From: Ectobius pallidus
Taxonomy: Eukaryota > Arthropoda > Insecta > Blattodea > Ectobiidae
Assembly (NCBI GenBank): GCA_964059195.1
Contig: CAXKWD010000005.1
Location: forward strand, 41,989,825 to 42,053,824
Length of the DNA stretch: 64,000 bases
Reading direction: 5' to 3'
The notes beneath the pieces were generated by a model. That model saw nothing but the letters and a program-made list of their open reading frames with translations, searched no databases and was not told the origin of the DNA. Positions within the stretch are counted from its first letter, which is position 1; each line of letters opens with the position of its first letter. Below, piece by piece: positions 45,376 through 58,110 of the stretch. A program made the position numbers and the translations under genes.

Positions 45376-48309
45376 CGTGGTAGCAAAGCTCGTCGATCTA
45401 GTATGTTTCATTATTTCGGTCGTTTTTTTGACTCAGCTTTTCAAAATTTCTTTTGCCTTCTCCAATCCCTCAATCTAATTTTTTTTAAGATGCCTGCTAC
45501 CAACATTCTGCTAGCAGAGTTTGTCGATCTCAGATTTTTAGTTATTTTGGCCGTTTTTCTGTATGCTTTTTTCAAAATTTTCTATATTTGAATTTTATGA
45601 CACAGTTTTCGGGTGAGGTTAGTCAACTTTTCTCTGTCAGGTTAGTTTAAATTATTCATATATATATATATTTTTTGTCTTCTTTTGCTGTTCTCTGCGC
45701 TCTAGAGATATTTTCTCAGATCGTTATGGCTTCCTGTCCTGGCAGTCTCCAGAGTAAGCCTCCGTGAGTTTCGCTGTCAGGATTAGTGGGTTTGAGGCAG
45801 TGTAGAAAGTTTTGAGACGTTTCCGTGTCGCCTGTCGTGATGTTTCGTGCCCGTAAGACTTGTTGCATCAGCAAAGTCTGGTGTTTTTTGGACAGTCTTT
45901 TCGAGGTCATTTTTCCGCGGGTGGTTTCGGATGTTTGGTCTCTGTTTTTCATTCTTCTTCAGTATAGTCAGTTTTGAGACGTTTCCGTGCCTCCTTTCGT
46001 GATTTTGTTGTGCCCGTTAGACTGTGCTCATCAGCGAAGTTCTGGTGTTTAAGTGGCCAGTCTTTTCGAGGCTATATTTTTCCGGGGGTGGTGCGTGATG
46101 TTTGGTCTCTGTTTTCATATCTTTTTCATTCTTTAGCTGCCTGTTTTCTTTGAGGATATTTCTTTTCTAGCCCGTTTAGCTGTTCTCTTTCGATTTTTTT
46201 TCCAGTACTTTGCCATAAGCACCATTTATTCCGCCGTCTTCCATATTTCTGTGTTAGGTTAGTAGGCTGCTTGGATAGTGAATTTCCCGGTTCCTGTACC
46301 AGTAGGTCCTTTTTTTCAGAGCAAACTTTCTATGTGTTCCGTTTTCAGGGTTTTTTTCTTTTTGCTTGTCTAAAAGGTTTTATAGTATTGTATAACTAAA
46401 CTTTGCAGTTTCGCGAATTCATGTTTGTTGAAATTTTGCTGGCATTTTCCATTAATTTTTGCATTTCTTAAAAATAAATACTATAGTAGGGGATCAGGAG
46501 TATTATTCAGGGTTTTTTTTTGCTTTGGGCATGTTATTCGGCTATTTATCGTTTTATTCTCCTTTATTTCTTACTTTTCTCAGTTCAATATACTTCGTCA
46601 TTTTGTTTTTTTTTTTTTTTTACATTTATGTTTATATATATCTACTTCTACTGTTTATCGTTCTGCGCCGCTATGTTCTCCAGTTTTCTGTTCTTCCGTC
46701 TTTGCTTTGGCTGCCATCCTTTCTTTTGGTTCTGTTTTGTTTATTTTCTTCAGTTTGTTTAGTGTTGCGTTGCTGGTGTTTTCTTTTCTGTAAACAAAAG
46801 TATATAAATTCAATGTAAGATGCTGTTTTGATTTTGCATTCATGGTATGTCTAATTTTTCGTTACCGCTAAATAGGAAGTTTTGTTTACCGCAATATGGG
46901 GGCAATGCTTTCAGATTCCGGGGTATATCCCCGAGGTTTTCTTTACTTTATTTTTTTCAGCGTTACTATACGCCCTTTCACGTGTATAAAGTAGTGTATT
47001 GGACTTCTGCGAGACCAAGCTTAAATGGCGGTTTCTTGCTCCGTCCGGATCATCCCGACGGGGAAGATGTCAAGAAGAATCCTGTTTTCCTTTCTCCTTA
47101 AACATTTTTCCATCTTGAGTTCCGATCTACTAACCATTTCTTCATCACCTATTCCTACATTTCCATCTTCATCTTGGTGTGTCCTTCCAGGCCTGGAACT
47201 TTCATTTTCTTCATCATTCTGTCAAAGCAGCCTGCAAATTTCATTCCTTTTTTTTTTTCATCTCTCTGTGAAAGCAAGCTTGCATCTTCAATTTCATCGT
47301 CACTATCATTTTTCTTTTTTTATTATCTCTTTTCTTCTCTTATGGTTAAAGTCAAATGGGCGTATCTTAAATTAAAAGTTCAATATTGCCCATGAAAAAA
47401 CAAAAAAACAAATAATAAATTTTAAACAAATTTATAAGTTATTCATTGGTTGCCTTCATTTTAAGAAGGTTTTAATAATTGTGCTGAATTTTCTATGTAA
47501 ATAAAATTGGTAGTCTTATTGTTCATACGGCAATTTATTTATTATCTAATTTATTGTAATCAGCCATTTATTTATTATTTAATTTATTGTGATTGTTTAC
47601 ATAATCTAATAACAAAATCTAATCTTATGGCCTTTACTGATTTCATTGGGTCATTGTTCATATGCTTTATTCATGTAAAAAGAAAATTTTTATCTAAACG
47701 TTCCACTGTAAAAAAAACACATAATTTGTCCCTTCAGGGTTTTGGTATTATCTCCTCTTTGGAGATTTATTTCTTTTGTGACTGTTCGGAGTGTGTGTGT
47801 ACCTGTTCTTATATTGGTCTATTTTCCAGATTCGGTTGTTCCGCCGTGTGCTGCCCTCCTCTGCGGCCCACTTTATTCTTGTCGGACGAGCGTATTTCTT
47901 CCACCTCTGTTTTGGCCACCTTTCTTCTCTACTGCTGTGTTGGCACGCGGGGGACGCCTTACTGTGTCAGTCTGCAACAGAGCATGCCTCTGTTATTACA
48001 ATGGTTAATTACTACGTCTACCTACTATATACAAGGACGTATGGTTCTCCGTGATGGTGGTGTGGTGTCTACATGGATATGGACTCCGAGTACATATTAC
48101 TATTTTAATTGCAGGAGCATTTCTATACACTACACCGTGTTATTCTAATTTATTAATATTCAGGTGGACTGTTAAAACATGCTTTTGAGGTGATGACATT
48201 ATTTTACTCGTCTCGACTAAATTCTATTATCTTTCTCGAATGGACTTAATTAAAAGAAGATTTAAAAAAAAAATTGCTTCTCAATTTTTTTGCCGTGGGT
48301 TGCAGAGGA
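45376..48309 (+). mobile_element. Internal region 2 (2,934 bp)
   Basis: Copy of internal region 1. The 5' half has B-type variants (CTAGTATGTTTC, CTCAGATTTTT, TTTGCAGTTTCG, CGATTTTTTTTCCAG), shared with region 3. The 3' half has a-type variants (GCGGGGGACGCC, GTTGCAGAGGA), shared with region 1. A private change is GTTGCGTTGC near 46,765. Confidence 0.85.
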
Positions 48310-49216
48310 TGTGCCGTCTATATTTCGGCACTTGTTTTCTTATTTCACAGACTATTTATATATGTATAAATTGATGTTTATTTACTAACGTAATTATGTG
48401 GGTTTTGTTGTCACGCACATTCACAGTTCTTTTCGGCAGCCATCCTTCTTTTGTTTTGGGTTCGCTCAACTATTAGTTCTTTAGTCTATTGGTAGTCAGC
48501 GCCCCCTATATAGCTTTGTTCGCGGGCTTTATTTTTTTTCTGGCGCAGCTCCTCCCGCGGCCAGTTCGCGTGTGTTTGTAATGGGGGCGTTTTCGCTAAG
48601 GGAGTTCAAGTTTCACATCGACCGTGAGCGGGCGTTCTCCGCTATCCATCCTCGTGATGGACCTTCTTCTAATCGGCATGCCGTAAGTTATCTTTGTTAT
48701 ACCAGCAATTTCATTATGTTTGTTTGCCAAACTCTGTTCTTTTTGCTGGTGGGGTTTTGGTTTTTCATAGTTTATTTCGGTTTGCCCACCAGCTTATGTT
48801 TTCGCTTTTGTTAGTTTTGCAGTTTATATCATTTCATGTTAGGTTATTTTTATTGTTTCTTTTGCGTTTTCTTTATTTTCGAGAAGGATGGCTCGCTCTG
48901 TTTGTACTGTTATTATTACTAGGCCTTATATGACTCGCCCCGTTTCTGCTATGATTATTACTAGGCCTTATGCCGAATTGCTATTTAGGCCCTCAGCCTA
49001 TCCATGTGTCTTGCTACTTTTATCTTGTACTATTATGAATTCTAATGTATGTATGCATCTTACGCTGTTGTTATAGAGAACACTTTAACAGCGTAATAAA
49101 TTTTTGGAACTGTTCTCCAGGATTCTGTTTTCTAATTACTTTGTATTCCTTGCTTATCCTTCAAATTGTTATAAATTTTGTGCGGTCCTGGGAAAAGCCC
49201 TGTAGCACGCGTCTCA
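48310..49216 (+). repeat. LTR3 (907 bp)
   Basis: Virtually identical to LTR2, including TTTACTAACG and TTTGCCAAACTC. Confidence 0.88.
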
Positions 49217-52150
49217 CGTGGTAGCAAAGCTCGTCGATCTAGTATGTTTCATTATTTCGGTCGTTTTTTTGACTCAGCTTTTCAAAATTTCTTTTGCCTT
49301 CTCCAATCCCTCAATCTAATTTTTTTTAAGATGCCTGCTACCAACATTCTGCTAGCAGAGTTTGTCGATCTCAGATTTTTAGTTATTTTGGCCGTTTTTC
49401 TGTATGCTTTTTTCAAAATTTTCTATATTTGAATTTTATGACACAGTTTTCGGGTGAGGTTAGTCAACTTTTCTCTGTCAGGTTAGTTTAAATTATTCAT
49501 ATATATATATTTTTTGTCTTCTTTTGCTGTTCTCTGCGCTCTAGAGATATTTTCTCAGATCGTTATGGCTTCCTGTCCTGGCAGTCTCCAGAGTAAGCCT
49601 CCGTGAGTTTCGCTGTCAGGATTAGTGGGTTTGAGGCAGTGTAGAAAGTTTTGAGACGTTTCCGTGTCGCCTGTCGTGATGTTTCGTGCCCGTAAGACTT
49701 GTTGCATCAGCAAAGTCTGGTGTTTTTTGGACAGTCTTTTCGAGGTCATTTTTCCGCGGGTGGTTTCGGATGTTTGGTCTCTGTTTTTCATTCTTCTTCA
49801 GTATAGTCAGTTTTGAGACGTTTCCGTGCCTCCTTTCGTGATTTTGTTGTGCCCGTTAGACTGTGCTCATCAGCGAAGTTCTGGTGTTTAAGTGGCCAGT
49901 CTTTTCGAGGCTATATTTTTCCGGGGGTGGTGCGTGATGTTTGGTCTCTGTTTTCATATCTTTTTCATTCTTTAGCTGCCTGTTTTCTTTGAGGATATTT
50001 CTTTTCTAGCCCGTTTAGCTGTTCTCTTTCGATTTTTTTTCCAGTACTTTGCCATAAGCACCATTTATTCCGCCGTCTTCCATATTTCTGTGTTAGGTTA
50101 GTAGGCTGCTTGGATAGTGAATTTCCCGGTTCCTGTACCAGTAGGTCCTTTTTTTCAGAGCAAACTTTCTATGTGTTCCGTTTTCAGGGTTTTTTTCTTT
50201 TTGCTTGTCTAAAAGGTTTTATAGTATTGTATAACTAAACTTTGCAGTTTCGCGAATTCATGTTTGTTGAAATTTTGCTGGCATTTTCCATTAATTTTTG
50301 CATTTCTTAAAAATAAATACTATAGTAGGGGATCAGGAGTATTATTCAGGGTTTTTTTTTGCTTTGGGCATGTTATTCGGCTATTTATCGTTTTATTCTC
50401 CTTTATTTCTTACTTTTCTCAGTTCAATATACTTCGTCATTTTGTTTTTTTTTTTTTTACATTTATGTTTATATATATCTACTTCTACTGTTTATCGTTC
50501 TGCGCCGCTATGTTCTCCAGTTTTCTGTTCTTCCGTCTTTGCTTTGGCTGCCATCCTTTCTTTTGGTTCTGTTTTGTTTATTTTCTTCAGTTTGTTTAGT
50601 GTTGCCTTGCTGGTGTTTTCTTTTCTGTAAACAAAAGTATATAAATTCAATGTAAGATGCTGTTTTGATTTTGCATTCATGGTATGTCTAATTTTTCGTT
50701 ACCGCTAAATAGGAAGTTTTGTTTACCGCAATATGGGGACAATGCTTTCAGATTCCGGGGTATATCCCCGAGGTTTTCTTTACTTTATTTTTTTCAGCGT
50801 TACTATACGCCCTTTCACGTGTATAAAGTAGTGTATTGGACTTCTGCGAGACCAAGCTTAAATGGCGGTTTCTTGCTCCGTCCGGATCATCCCGACGGGG
50901 AAGATGTCAAGAAGAATCCTGTTTTCCTTTCTCCTTAAACATTTTTCCATCTTGAGTTCCGATCTACTAACCATTTCTTCATCACCTATTCCTACATTTC
51001 CATCTTCATCTTGGTGTGTCCTTCCAGGCCTGGAACTTTCATTTTCTTCATCATTCTGTCAAAGCAGCCTGCAAATTTCATTCCTTTTTTTTTTTTTTCA
51101 TCTCTCTGTGAAAGCAAGCTTGCATCTTCAATTTCATCGTCACTATCATTTTTCTTTTTTTATTATCTCTTTTCTTCTCTTATGGTTAAAGTCAAATGGG
51201 CGTATCTTAAATTAAAAGTTCAATATTGCCCATGAAAAAACAAAAAAACAAATAATAAATTTTAAACAAATTTATAAGTTATTCATTGGTTGCCTTCATT
51301 TTAAGAAGGTTTTAATAATTGTGCTGAATTTTCTATGTAAATAAAATTGGTAGTCTTATTGTTCATACGGCAATTTATTTATTATCTAATTTATTGTAAT
51401 CAGCCATTTATTTATTATTTAATTTATTGTGATTGTTTACATAATCTAATAACAAAATCTAATCTTATGGCCTTTACTGATTTCATTGGGTCATTGTTCA
51501 TATGCTTTATTCATGTAAAAAGAAAATTTTTATCTAAACGTTCCACTGTAAAAAAAACACATAATTTGTCCCTTCAGGGTTTTGGTATTATCTCCTCTTT
51601 GGAGATTTATTTCTTTTGTGACTGTTCGGAGTGTGTGTGTACCTGTTCTTATATTGGTCTATTTTCCAGATTCGGTTGTTCCGCCGTGTGCTGCCCTCCT
51701 CTGCGGCCCACTTTATTCTTGTCGGACGAGCGTATTTCTTCCACCTCTGTTTTGGCCACCTTTCTTCTCTACTGCTGTGTTGGCACGCGGCGGACGCCTT
51801 ACTGTGTCAGTCTGCAACAGAGCATGCCTCTGTTATTACAATGGTTAATTACTACGTCTACCTACTATATACAAGGACGTATGGTTCTCCGTGATGGTGG
51901 TGTGGTGTCTACATGGATATGGACTCCGAGTACATATTACTATTTTAATTGCAGGAGCATTTCTATACACTACACCGTGTTATTCTAATTTATTAATATT
52001 CAGGTGGACTGTTAAAACATGCTTTTGAGGTGATGACATTATTTTGCTCGTCTCGACTAAATTCTATTATCTTTCTCGAATGGACTTAATTAACAGAAAA
52101 TTTAAAAAAAAAAAATGCTTCTCAATTTTTTTGCCGTGGGTTGTAGAGGA
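49217..52150 (+). mobile_element. Internal region 3 (2,934 bp)
   Basis: 5' half B-type like region 2, 3' half b-type (GCGGCGGACGCC, GTTGTAGAGGA) like region 4. Private change ATGGGGACAATGC near 50,735. Confidence 0.85.
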
Positions 52151-53059
52151 TGTGCCGTCTATATTTCGGCACTTGTTTTCTTATTTCACAGACTATTTAT
52201 ATATATGTATAAACTGATGTTTATTTACTCACGTAATTATGTGGGTTTTGTTGTCACGCACATTCACAGTTCTTTTCGGCAGCCATCCTTCTTTTGTTTT
52301 GGGTTCGCTCAACTATTAGTTCTTTAGTCTATTGGTAGTCAGCGCCCCCTATATAGCTTTGTTCGCGGGCTTTATTTTTTTTCTGGCGCAGCTCCTCCCG
52401 CGGCCAGTTCGCGTGTGTTTGTAATGGGGGCGTTTTCGCTAAGGGAGTTCAAGTTTCACATCGACCGTGAGCGGGCGTTCTCCGCTATCCATCCTCGTGA
52501 TGGACCTTCTTCTAATCGGCATGCCGTAAGTTATCTTTGTTATACCAGCAATTTCATTATGTTTGTTTGCTAAACTCTGTTCTTTTTGCTGGTGGGGTTT
52601 TGGTTTTTCATAGTTTATTTCGGTTTGCCCACCAGCTTATGTTTTCGCTTTTGTTAGTTTTGCAGTTTATATCATTTCATGTTAGGTTATTTTTATTGTT
52701 TCTTTTGCGTTTTCTTTATTTTCGAGAAGGATGGCTCGCTCTGTTTGTACTGTTATTATTACTAGGCCTTATATGACTCGCCCCGTTTCTGCTATGATTA
52801 TTACTAGGCCTTATGCCGAATTGCTATTTAGGCCCTCAGCCTATCCATGTGTCTTGCTACTTTTATCTTGTACTATTATGAATTCTAATGTATGTATGCA
52901 TCTTACGCTGTTGTTATAGAGAACACTTTAACAGCGTAATAAATTTTTGGAACTGTTCTCCAGGATTCTGTTTTCTAATTACTTTGTATTCCTTGCTTAT
53001 CCTTCAAATTGTTATAAATTTTGTGCGGTCCAGGGAAAAGCCCTGTAGCACGCGTCTCA
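52151..53059 (+). repeat. LTR4 (909 bp)
   Basis: Carries TTTACTCACG and TTTGCTAAACTC, like LTR5 and the inner part of LTR1. Private TATAAACTGATG and GGTCCAGGG. Confidence 0.88.
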
Positions 53060-55991
53060 CGTGGTAGCAAAGCTCGTCGATCTAGCATATTTCATTATTT
53101 CGGTCGTTTTTTTGACTCAGCTTTTCAAAATTTCTTTTGCCTTCTCCAATCCCTCAATCTAATATTTTTTAAGATGCCTGCTACCAACATTCTGCTAGCA
53201 GAGTTTGTCGATCTCTGATTTTTAGTTATTTTGGCCGTTTTTCTGTATGCTTTTTTCAAAATTTTCTATATTTGAATTTTATGACACAGTTTTCGGGTGA
53301 GGTTAGTCAACTTTTCTCTGTCAGGTTAGTTTAAATTATTCATATATATATATTTTTTTGTCTTCTTTTGCTGTTCTCTGCGCTCTAGAGATATTTTCTC
53401 AGATCGTTATGGCTTCCTGTCCTGGCAGTCTCCAGAGTAAGCCTCCGTGAGTTTCGCTGTCAGGATTAGTGGGTTTGAGGCAGTGTAGAAAGTTTTGAGA
53501 CGTTTCCGTGTCGCCTGTCGTGATGTTTCGTGCCCGTAAGACTTGTTGCATCAGCAAAGTCTGGTGTTTTTTGGACAGTCTTTTCGAGGTCATTTTTCCG
53601 CGGGTGGTTTCGGATGTTTGGTCTCTGTTTTTCATTCTTCTTCAGTATAGTCAGTTTTGAGACGTTTCCGTGCCTCCTTTCGTGATTTTGTTGTGCCCGT
53701 TAGACTGTGCTCATCAGCGAAGTTCTGGTGTTTAAGTGGCCAGTCTTTTCGAGGCTATATTTTTCCGGGGGTGGTGCGTGATGTTTGGTCTCTGTTTTCA
53801 TATCTTTTTCATTCTTTAGCTGCCTGTTTTCTTTGAGGATATTTCTTTTCTAGCCCGTTTAGCTGTTCTCTTTCGATATTTTTTCTAGTACTTTGCCATA
53901 AGCACCATTTATTCCGCCGTCTTCCATATTTCTGTGTTAGGTTAGTAGGCTGCTTGGATAGTGAATTTCCCGGTTCCTGTACCAGTAGGTTCTTTTTTTC
54001 AGAGCAAACTTTCTATGTGTTCCGTTTTCAGGGTTTTTTTCTTTTTGCTTGTCTAAAAGGTTTTATAGTATTGTATAACTAAACTTTGCTGTTTCGCGAA
54101 TTCATGTTTGTTGAAATTTTGCTGGCATTTTCCATTAATTTTTGCATTTCTTAAAAATAAATACTATAGTAGGGGATCAGGAGTATTATTCAGGGTTTTT
54201 TTTTTTTGCTTTGGGCATGTTATTCGGCTATTTATCGTTTTATTCTCCTTTATTTCTTACTTTTCTCAGTTCAATATACTTCGTCATTTTGTTTTTTTTT
54301 TTACATTTATGTTTATATATATCTACTTCTACTGTTTATCGTTCTGCGCCGCTATGTTCTCCAGTTTTCTGTTCTTCCGTCTTTGCTTTGGCTGCCATCC
54401 TTTCTTTTGGTTCTGTTTTGTTTATTTTCTTCAGTTTGTTTAGTGTTGCCTTGCTGGTGTTTTCTTTTCTGTAAACAAAAGTATATAAATTCAATGTAAG
54501 ATGCTGTTTTGATTTTGCATTCATGGTATGTCTAATTTTTCGTTACCGCTAAATAGGAAGTTTTGTTTACCGCAATATGGGGGCAATGCTTTCAGATTCC
54601 GGGGTATATCCCCGAGGTTTTCTTTACTTTATTTTTTTCAGCGTTACTATACGCCCTTTCACGTGTATAAAGTAGTGTATTGGACTTCTGCGAGACCAAG
54701 CTTAAATGGCGGTTTCTTGCTCCGTCCGGATCATCCCGACGGGGAAGATGTCAAGAAGAATCCTGTTTTCCTTTCTCCTTAAACATTTTTCCATCTTGAG
54801 TTCCGATCTACTAACCATTTCTTCATCACCTATTCCTACATTTCCATCTTCATCTTGGTGTGTCCTTCCAGGCCTGGAACTTTCATTTTCTTCATCATTC
54901 TGTCAAAGCAGCCTGCAAATTTCATTCCTTTTTTTTTTTTCATCTCTCTGTGAAAGCAAGCTTGCATCTTCAATTTCATCGTCACTATCATTTTTCTTTT
55001 TTTATTATCTCTTTTCTTCTCTTATGGTTAAAGTCAAATGGGCGTATCTTAAATTAAAAGTTCAATATTGCCCATGAAAAAACAAAAAAACAAATAATAA
55101 ATTTTAAACAAATTTATAAGTTATTCATTGGTTGCCTTCATTTTAAGAAGGTTTTAATAATTGTGCTGAATTTTCTATGTAAATAAAATTGGTAGTCTTA
55201 TTGTTCATACGGCAATTTATTTATTATCTAATTTATTGTAATCAGCCATTTATTTATTATTTAATTTATTGTGATTGTTTACATAATCTAATAACAAAAT
55301 CTAATCTTATGGCCTTTACTGATTTCATTGGGTCATTGTTCATATGCTTTATTCATGTAAAAAGAAAATTTTTATCTAAACGTTCCACTGTAAAAAAAAC
55401 ACATAATTTGTCCCTTCAGGGTTTTGGTATTATCTCCTCTTTGGAGATTTATTTCTTTTGTGACTGTTCGGAGTGTGTGTGTACCTGTTCTTATATTGGT
55501 CTATTTTCCAGATTCGGTTGTTCCGCCGTGTGCTGCCCTCCTCTGCGGCCCACTTTATTCTTGTCGGACGAGCGTATTTCTTCCACCTCTGTTTTGGCCA
55601 CCTTTCTTCTCTACTGCTGTGTTGGCACGCGGCGGACGCCTTACTGTGTCAGTCTGCAACAGAGCATGCCTCTGTTATTACAATGGTTAATTACTACGTC
55701 TACCTACTATATACAAGGACGTATGGTTCTCCGTGATGGTGGTGTGGTGTCTACATGGATATGGACTCCGAGTACATATTACTATTTTAATTGCAGGAGC
55801 ATTTCTATACACTACACCGTGTTATTCTAATTTATTAATATTCAGGTGGACTGTTAAAACATGCTTTTGAGGTGATGACATTATTTTGCTCGTCTCGACT
55901 AAATTCTATTATCTTTCTCGAATGGACTTAATTAAAAGAAAATTTAACAAAAAAATTGCTTCTCAATTTTTTTGCCGTGGGTTGTAGAGGA
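53060..55991 (+). mobile_element. Internal region 4 (2,932 bp)
   Basis: 5' half A-type like region 1 (CTAGCATATTTC, CTCTGATTTTT, TTTGCTGTTTCG, CGATATTTTTTCTAG), 3' half b-type like region 3. Private GTAGGTTCTTT near 53,987. Confidence 0.85.
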
Positions 55992-56899
55992 TGTGCCGTC
56001 TATATTTCGGCACTTGTTTTCTTATTTCACAGACTATTTATATATATGTATAAATTGATGTTTATTTACTCACGTAATTATGTGGGTTTTGTTGTCACGC
56101 ACATTCACAGTTCTTTTCGGCAGCCATCCTTCTTTTGTTTTGGGTTCGCTCAACTATTAGTTCTTTAGTCTATTGGTAGTCAGCGCCCCCTATATAGCTT
56201 TGTTCGCGGGCTTTATTTTTTTTCTGGCGCAGCTCCTCCCGCGGCCAGTTCGCGTGTGTTTGTAATGGGGGCGTTTTCGCTAAGGGAGTTCAAGTTTCAC
56301 ATCGACCGTGAGCGGGCGTTCTCCGCTATCCATCCTCGTGATGGACCTTCTTCTAATCGGCATGCCGTAAGTTATCTTTGTTATACCAGCAATTTCATTA
56401 TGTTTGTTTGCTAAACTCTGTTCTTTTTGCTGGTGGGGTTTTGGTTTTTCATAGTTTATTTCGGTTTGCCCACCAGCTTATGTTTTTGCTTTTGTTAGTT
56501 TTGCAGTTTATATCATTTCATGTTAGGTTATTTTTATTGTTTCTTTTGCGTTTTCTTTATTTTCGAGAAGGATGGCTCGCTCTGTTTGTACTGTTATTAT
56601 TACTACGCCTTATATGGCTCGCCCCGTTTCTGCTATGATTATTACTAGGCCTTATGCCGAATTGCTATTTAGGCCCTCAGCCTATCCATGTGTCTTGCTA
56701 CTTTTATCTTGTACTATTATGAATTCTAATGTATGTATGCATCTTACGCTGTTGTTATTGAGAACACTTTACAGCGTAATAAATTTTTGGAACTGTTCTC
56801 CAGGATTCTGTTTTCTAATTACTTTGTATTCCTTGCTTATCCTTCAAATTGTTATAAATTTTGTGCGGCCCTGGAAAAAGCCCTGTAGCACGCGTCTCA
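55992..56899 (+). repeat. LTR5 (908 bp)
   Basis: Its outer (3') part holds several private changes (ACTACGCCTTATATGGCTCG near 56,605, TTGTTATTGAGAACACTTTACAGCG near 56,752 in two pieces, GCGGCCCTGGAAAAAG near 56,866). It ends CGTCTCA, followed by the AAAT duplication. Confidence 0.88.
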
Positions 56900-56974
56900 A
56901 AATCGAAAGTCTGTCATAAGTTAATTCCAAATTTCTAAATACATAACCCGGGCGACGCCGGGCTTTCAAGCTAG

Positions 56975-58005
56975 TCTAATTATGAAAACGAAAATATGTA
57001 TGTGGATATGTATGTTCCCTATACAAATCTCCATTATTTTCTTAAGCAATTTGCACGAAATTTTGCACACATACCCAGTTTAACCCGTAAAGTATAACTC
57101 AGCCAACATTAAAATTCAAACAAACCCATCCTTCCCTTGAAAAATCATATAATTTCAGATCATATTAATCGAAATGCAATTCAGTTCTCCTGATAACAGT
57201 GCTCGTGTTCACATAAGTCTTTGGAAGTTGCAAGTAACAGGGCTTTGAAAATTAGAGAAGCTATCGATATAATTCATTGGTGTAAATAAATAAATAATGA
57301 AGAATGAAATCCATGAAAATAATGCACAGCGTGATGCCGTCTCATAACTTTCTCTACCCTGGACATAGAGAATATCATTTTCTCTCTTCACATTTTGATG
57401 TAGAATAAGAGTTCGTATTGCAGGGACAGCATTTGCAGTTGTTTCAGCCTGGGTATGCCAACGTGTATGTTATATCCACTGATATGTTATTCATGTTTGT
57501 ATTTTTAGTTGAGGACTATGGTTGTTTATCATAGGCCCTAAGTATGTAAAAGGACAAAAAAGGGGATGGAACATTTTTAGCCCTGTATGCGCAGTATATT
57601 ATTATGTCCCAGGTTTTTGGGGAAGAAAGTATGAAAGTGATATTTAATTTTTTAATGATTTCAGCCCCGTAACGTTTGTATGGTGACATGAGAGTGAGAA
57701 ATAAAATATTCCGTAAAGGTAATATAATTTTATGTTACTGGAATTTCTGTTTCTTCTTATTTCACCCCTTACCAGGTTTGGTGTGTAGAAGCAATGGGGT
57801 GCAAAATTATACATCCTCTGTGAGCCATAAAAAGCTATATCAAGTGTTTTCTAAGAGAATAGTTTCAGTTTCATTAGTCGTTCTTCCTCATTTCACAATA
57901 TACATACCTATATAAGGATCTAGAGTTTTAAATCGGCAGTCCTTCATAAGTTAATTTCGAGTTACAAAATACAAAACCCGGGAGACGCCGGGATTTTTAA
58001 GTCAG
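56975..58005 (+). mobile_element. Helitron, non-autonomous, complete tandem copy (1,031 bp)
   Basis: Starts TCTAATTATGAAAACG directly after the CTAG of the previous copy. It ends with the hairpin CCCGGGAGACGCCGGG (57,977-57,992), then GTCAG (degenerate CTAG). The next copy starts at once with TCTAATATAATTG. No Rep/helicase reading frame is present. It contains the uninterrupted equivalent of the LTR-array target (57,930-57,933). Confidence 0.7.
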
Positions 58006-58110
58006 TCTAATATAATTGAATGTGTGTGGATTTGTATGTATGTATAATGTATGTATATATGTACTATCCATGTAGGTAATTTTGTATGTATTTGTTTATG
58101 TATAGGCTTA
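58006..58110 (+). mobile_element. Third Helitron copy, 5' end only
   Basis: TCTAATATAATTGAATGTGTGTGG resembles the 5' end at 56,975 (written TCTAATTATGAAAACG...TGTATGTGG). Similarity fades after a TGTATG-rich stretch; the edge is approximate. Confidence 0.5.

Larger units (their letters stand above)
40621..56899 (+). mobile_element. Tandem LTR-retrotransposon array (5 LTRs, 4 internal regions)
   Basis: Head-to-tail order LTR1-int1-LTR2-int2-LTR3-int3-LTR4-int4-LTR5. LTR starts are at 40,621, 44,469, 48,310, 52,151 and 55,992, so the period is 3,848 and then 3,841 three times. The outer flanks carry AAAT once on each side (40,617-40,620 and 56,900-56,903) and no duplication lies at internal junctions. 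Each LTR begins TGTGCCG and ends CGTCTCA. A possible primer-binding site follows each LTR after 2 bp; the tract before each downstream LTR is only weakly purine-rich (GCAGAGGA or GTAGAGGA). No gag, protease, RT, RNase H or integrase motif is visible in any frame, so the element is non-autonomous. A 4-bp TSD suggests a Ty3/Gypsy-type partner (inference). Confidence 0.88.
40588..56974 (+). mobile_element. Helitron 3' part, interrupted by the LTR array
   Basis: The left remnant is 40,588-40,620 (TACTTATATAAGGACTGAG...). The right remnant is 56,900-56,974 and ends in the hairpin CCCGGGCGACGCCGGG, then CTTTCAAG and CTAG (56,971-56,974). A G+C-rich hairpin about 10 bp before CTAG is the diagnostic Helitron 3' end. 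The neighbouring copy reads straight through this site (GAGTTTTAAATCGGCAGTCC at 57,923-57,942), which proves the array is an insertion. Confidence 0.75.

Noticed and set aside
40621..56899. Satellite DNA or a multicopy host gene cluster
   Set aside because: TG...CA boundaries, a 4-bp target duplication and an empty site in a neighbouring Helitron show a retrotransposon insertion.
40621..56899. Array as pure assembly duplication
   Set aside because: Units differ by block-wise shared and private variants and by indels. An error cannot be excluded without reads, so this is kept as a check, not as the main reading.
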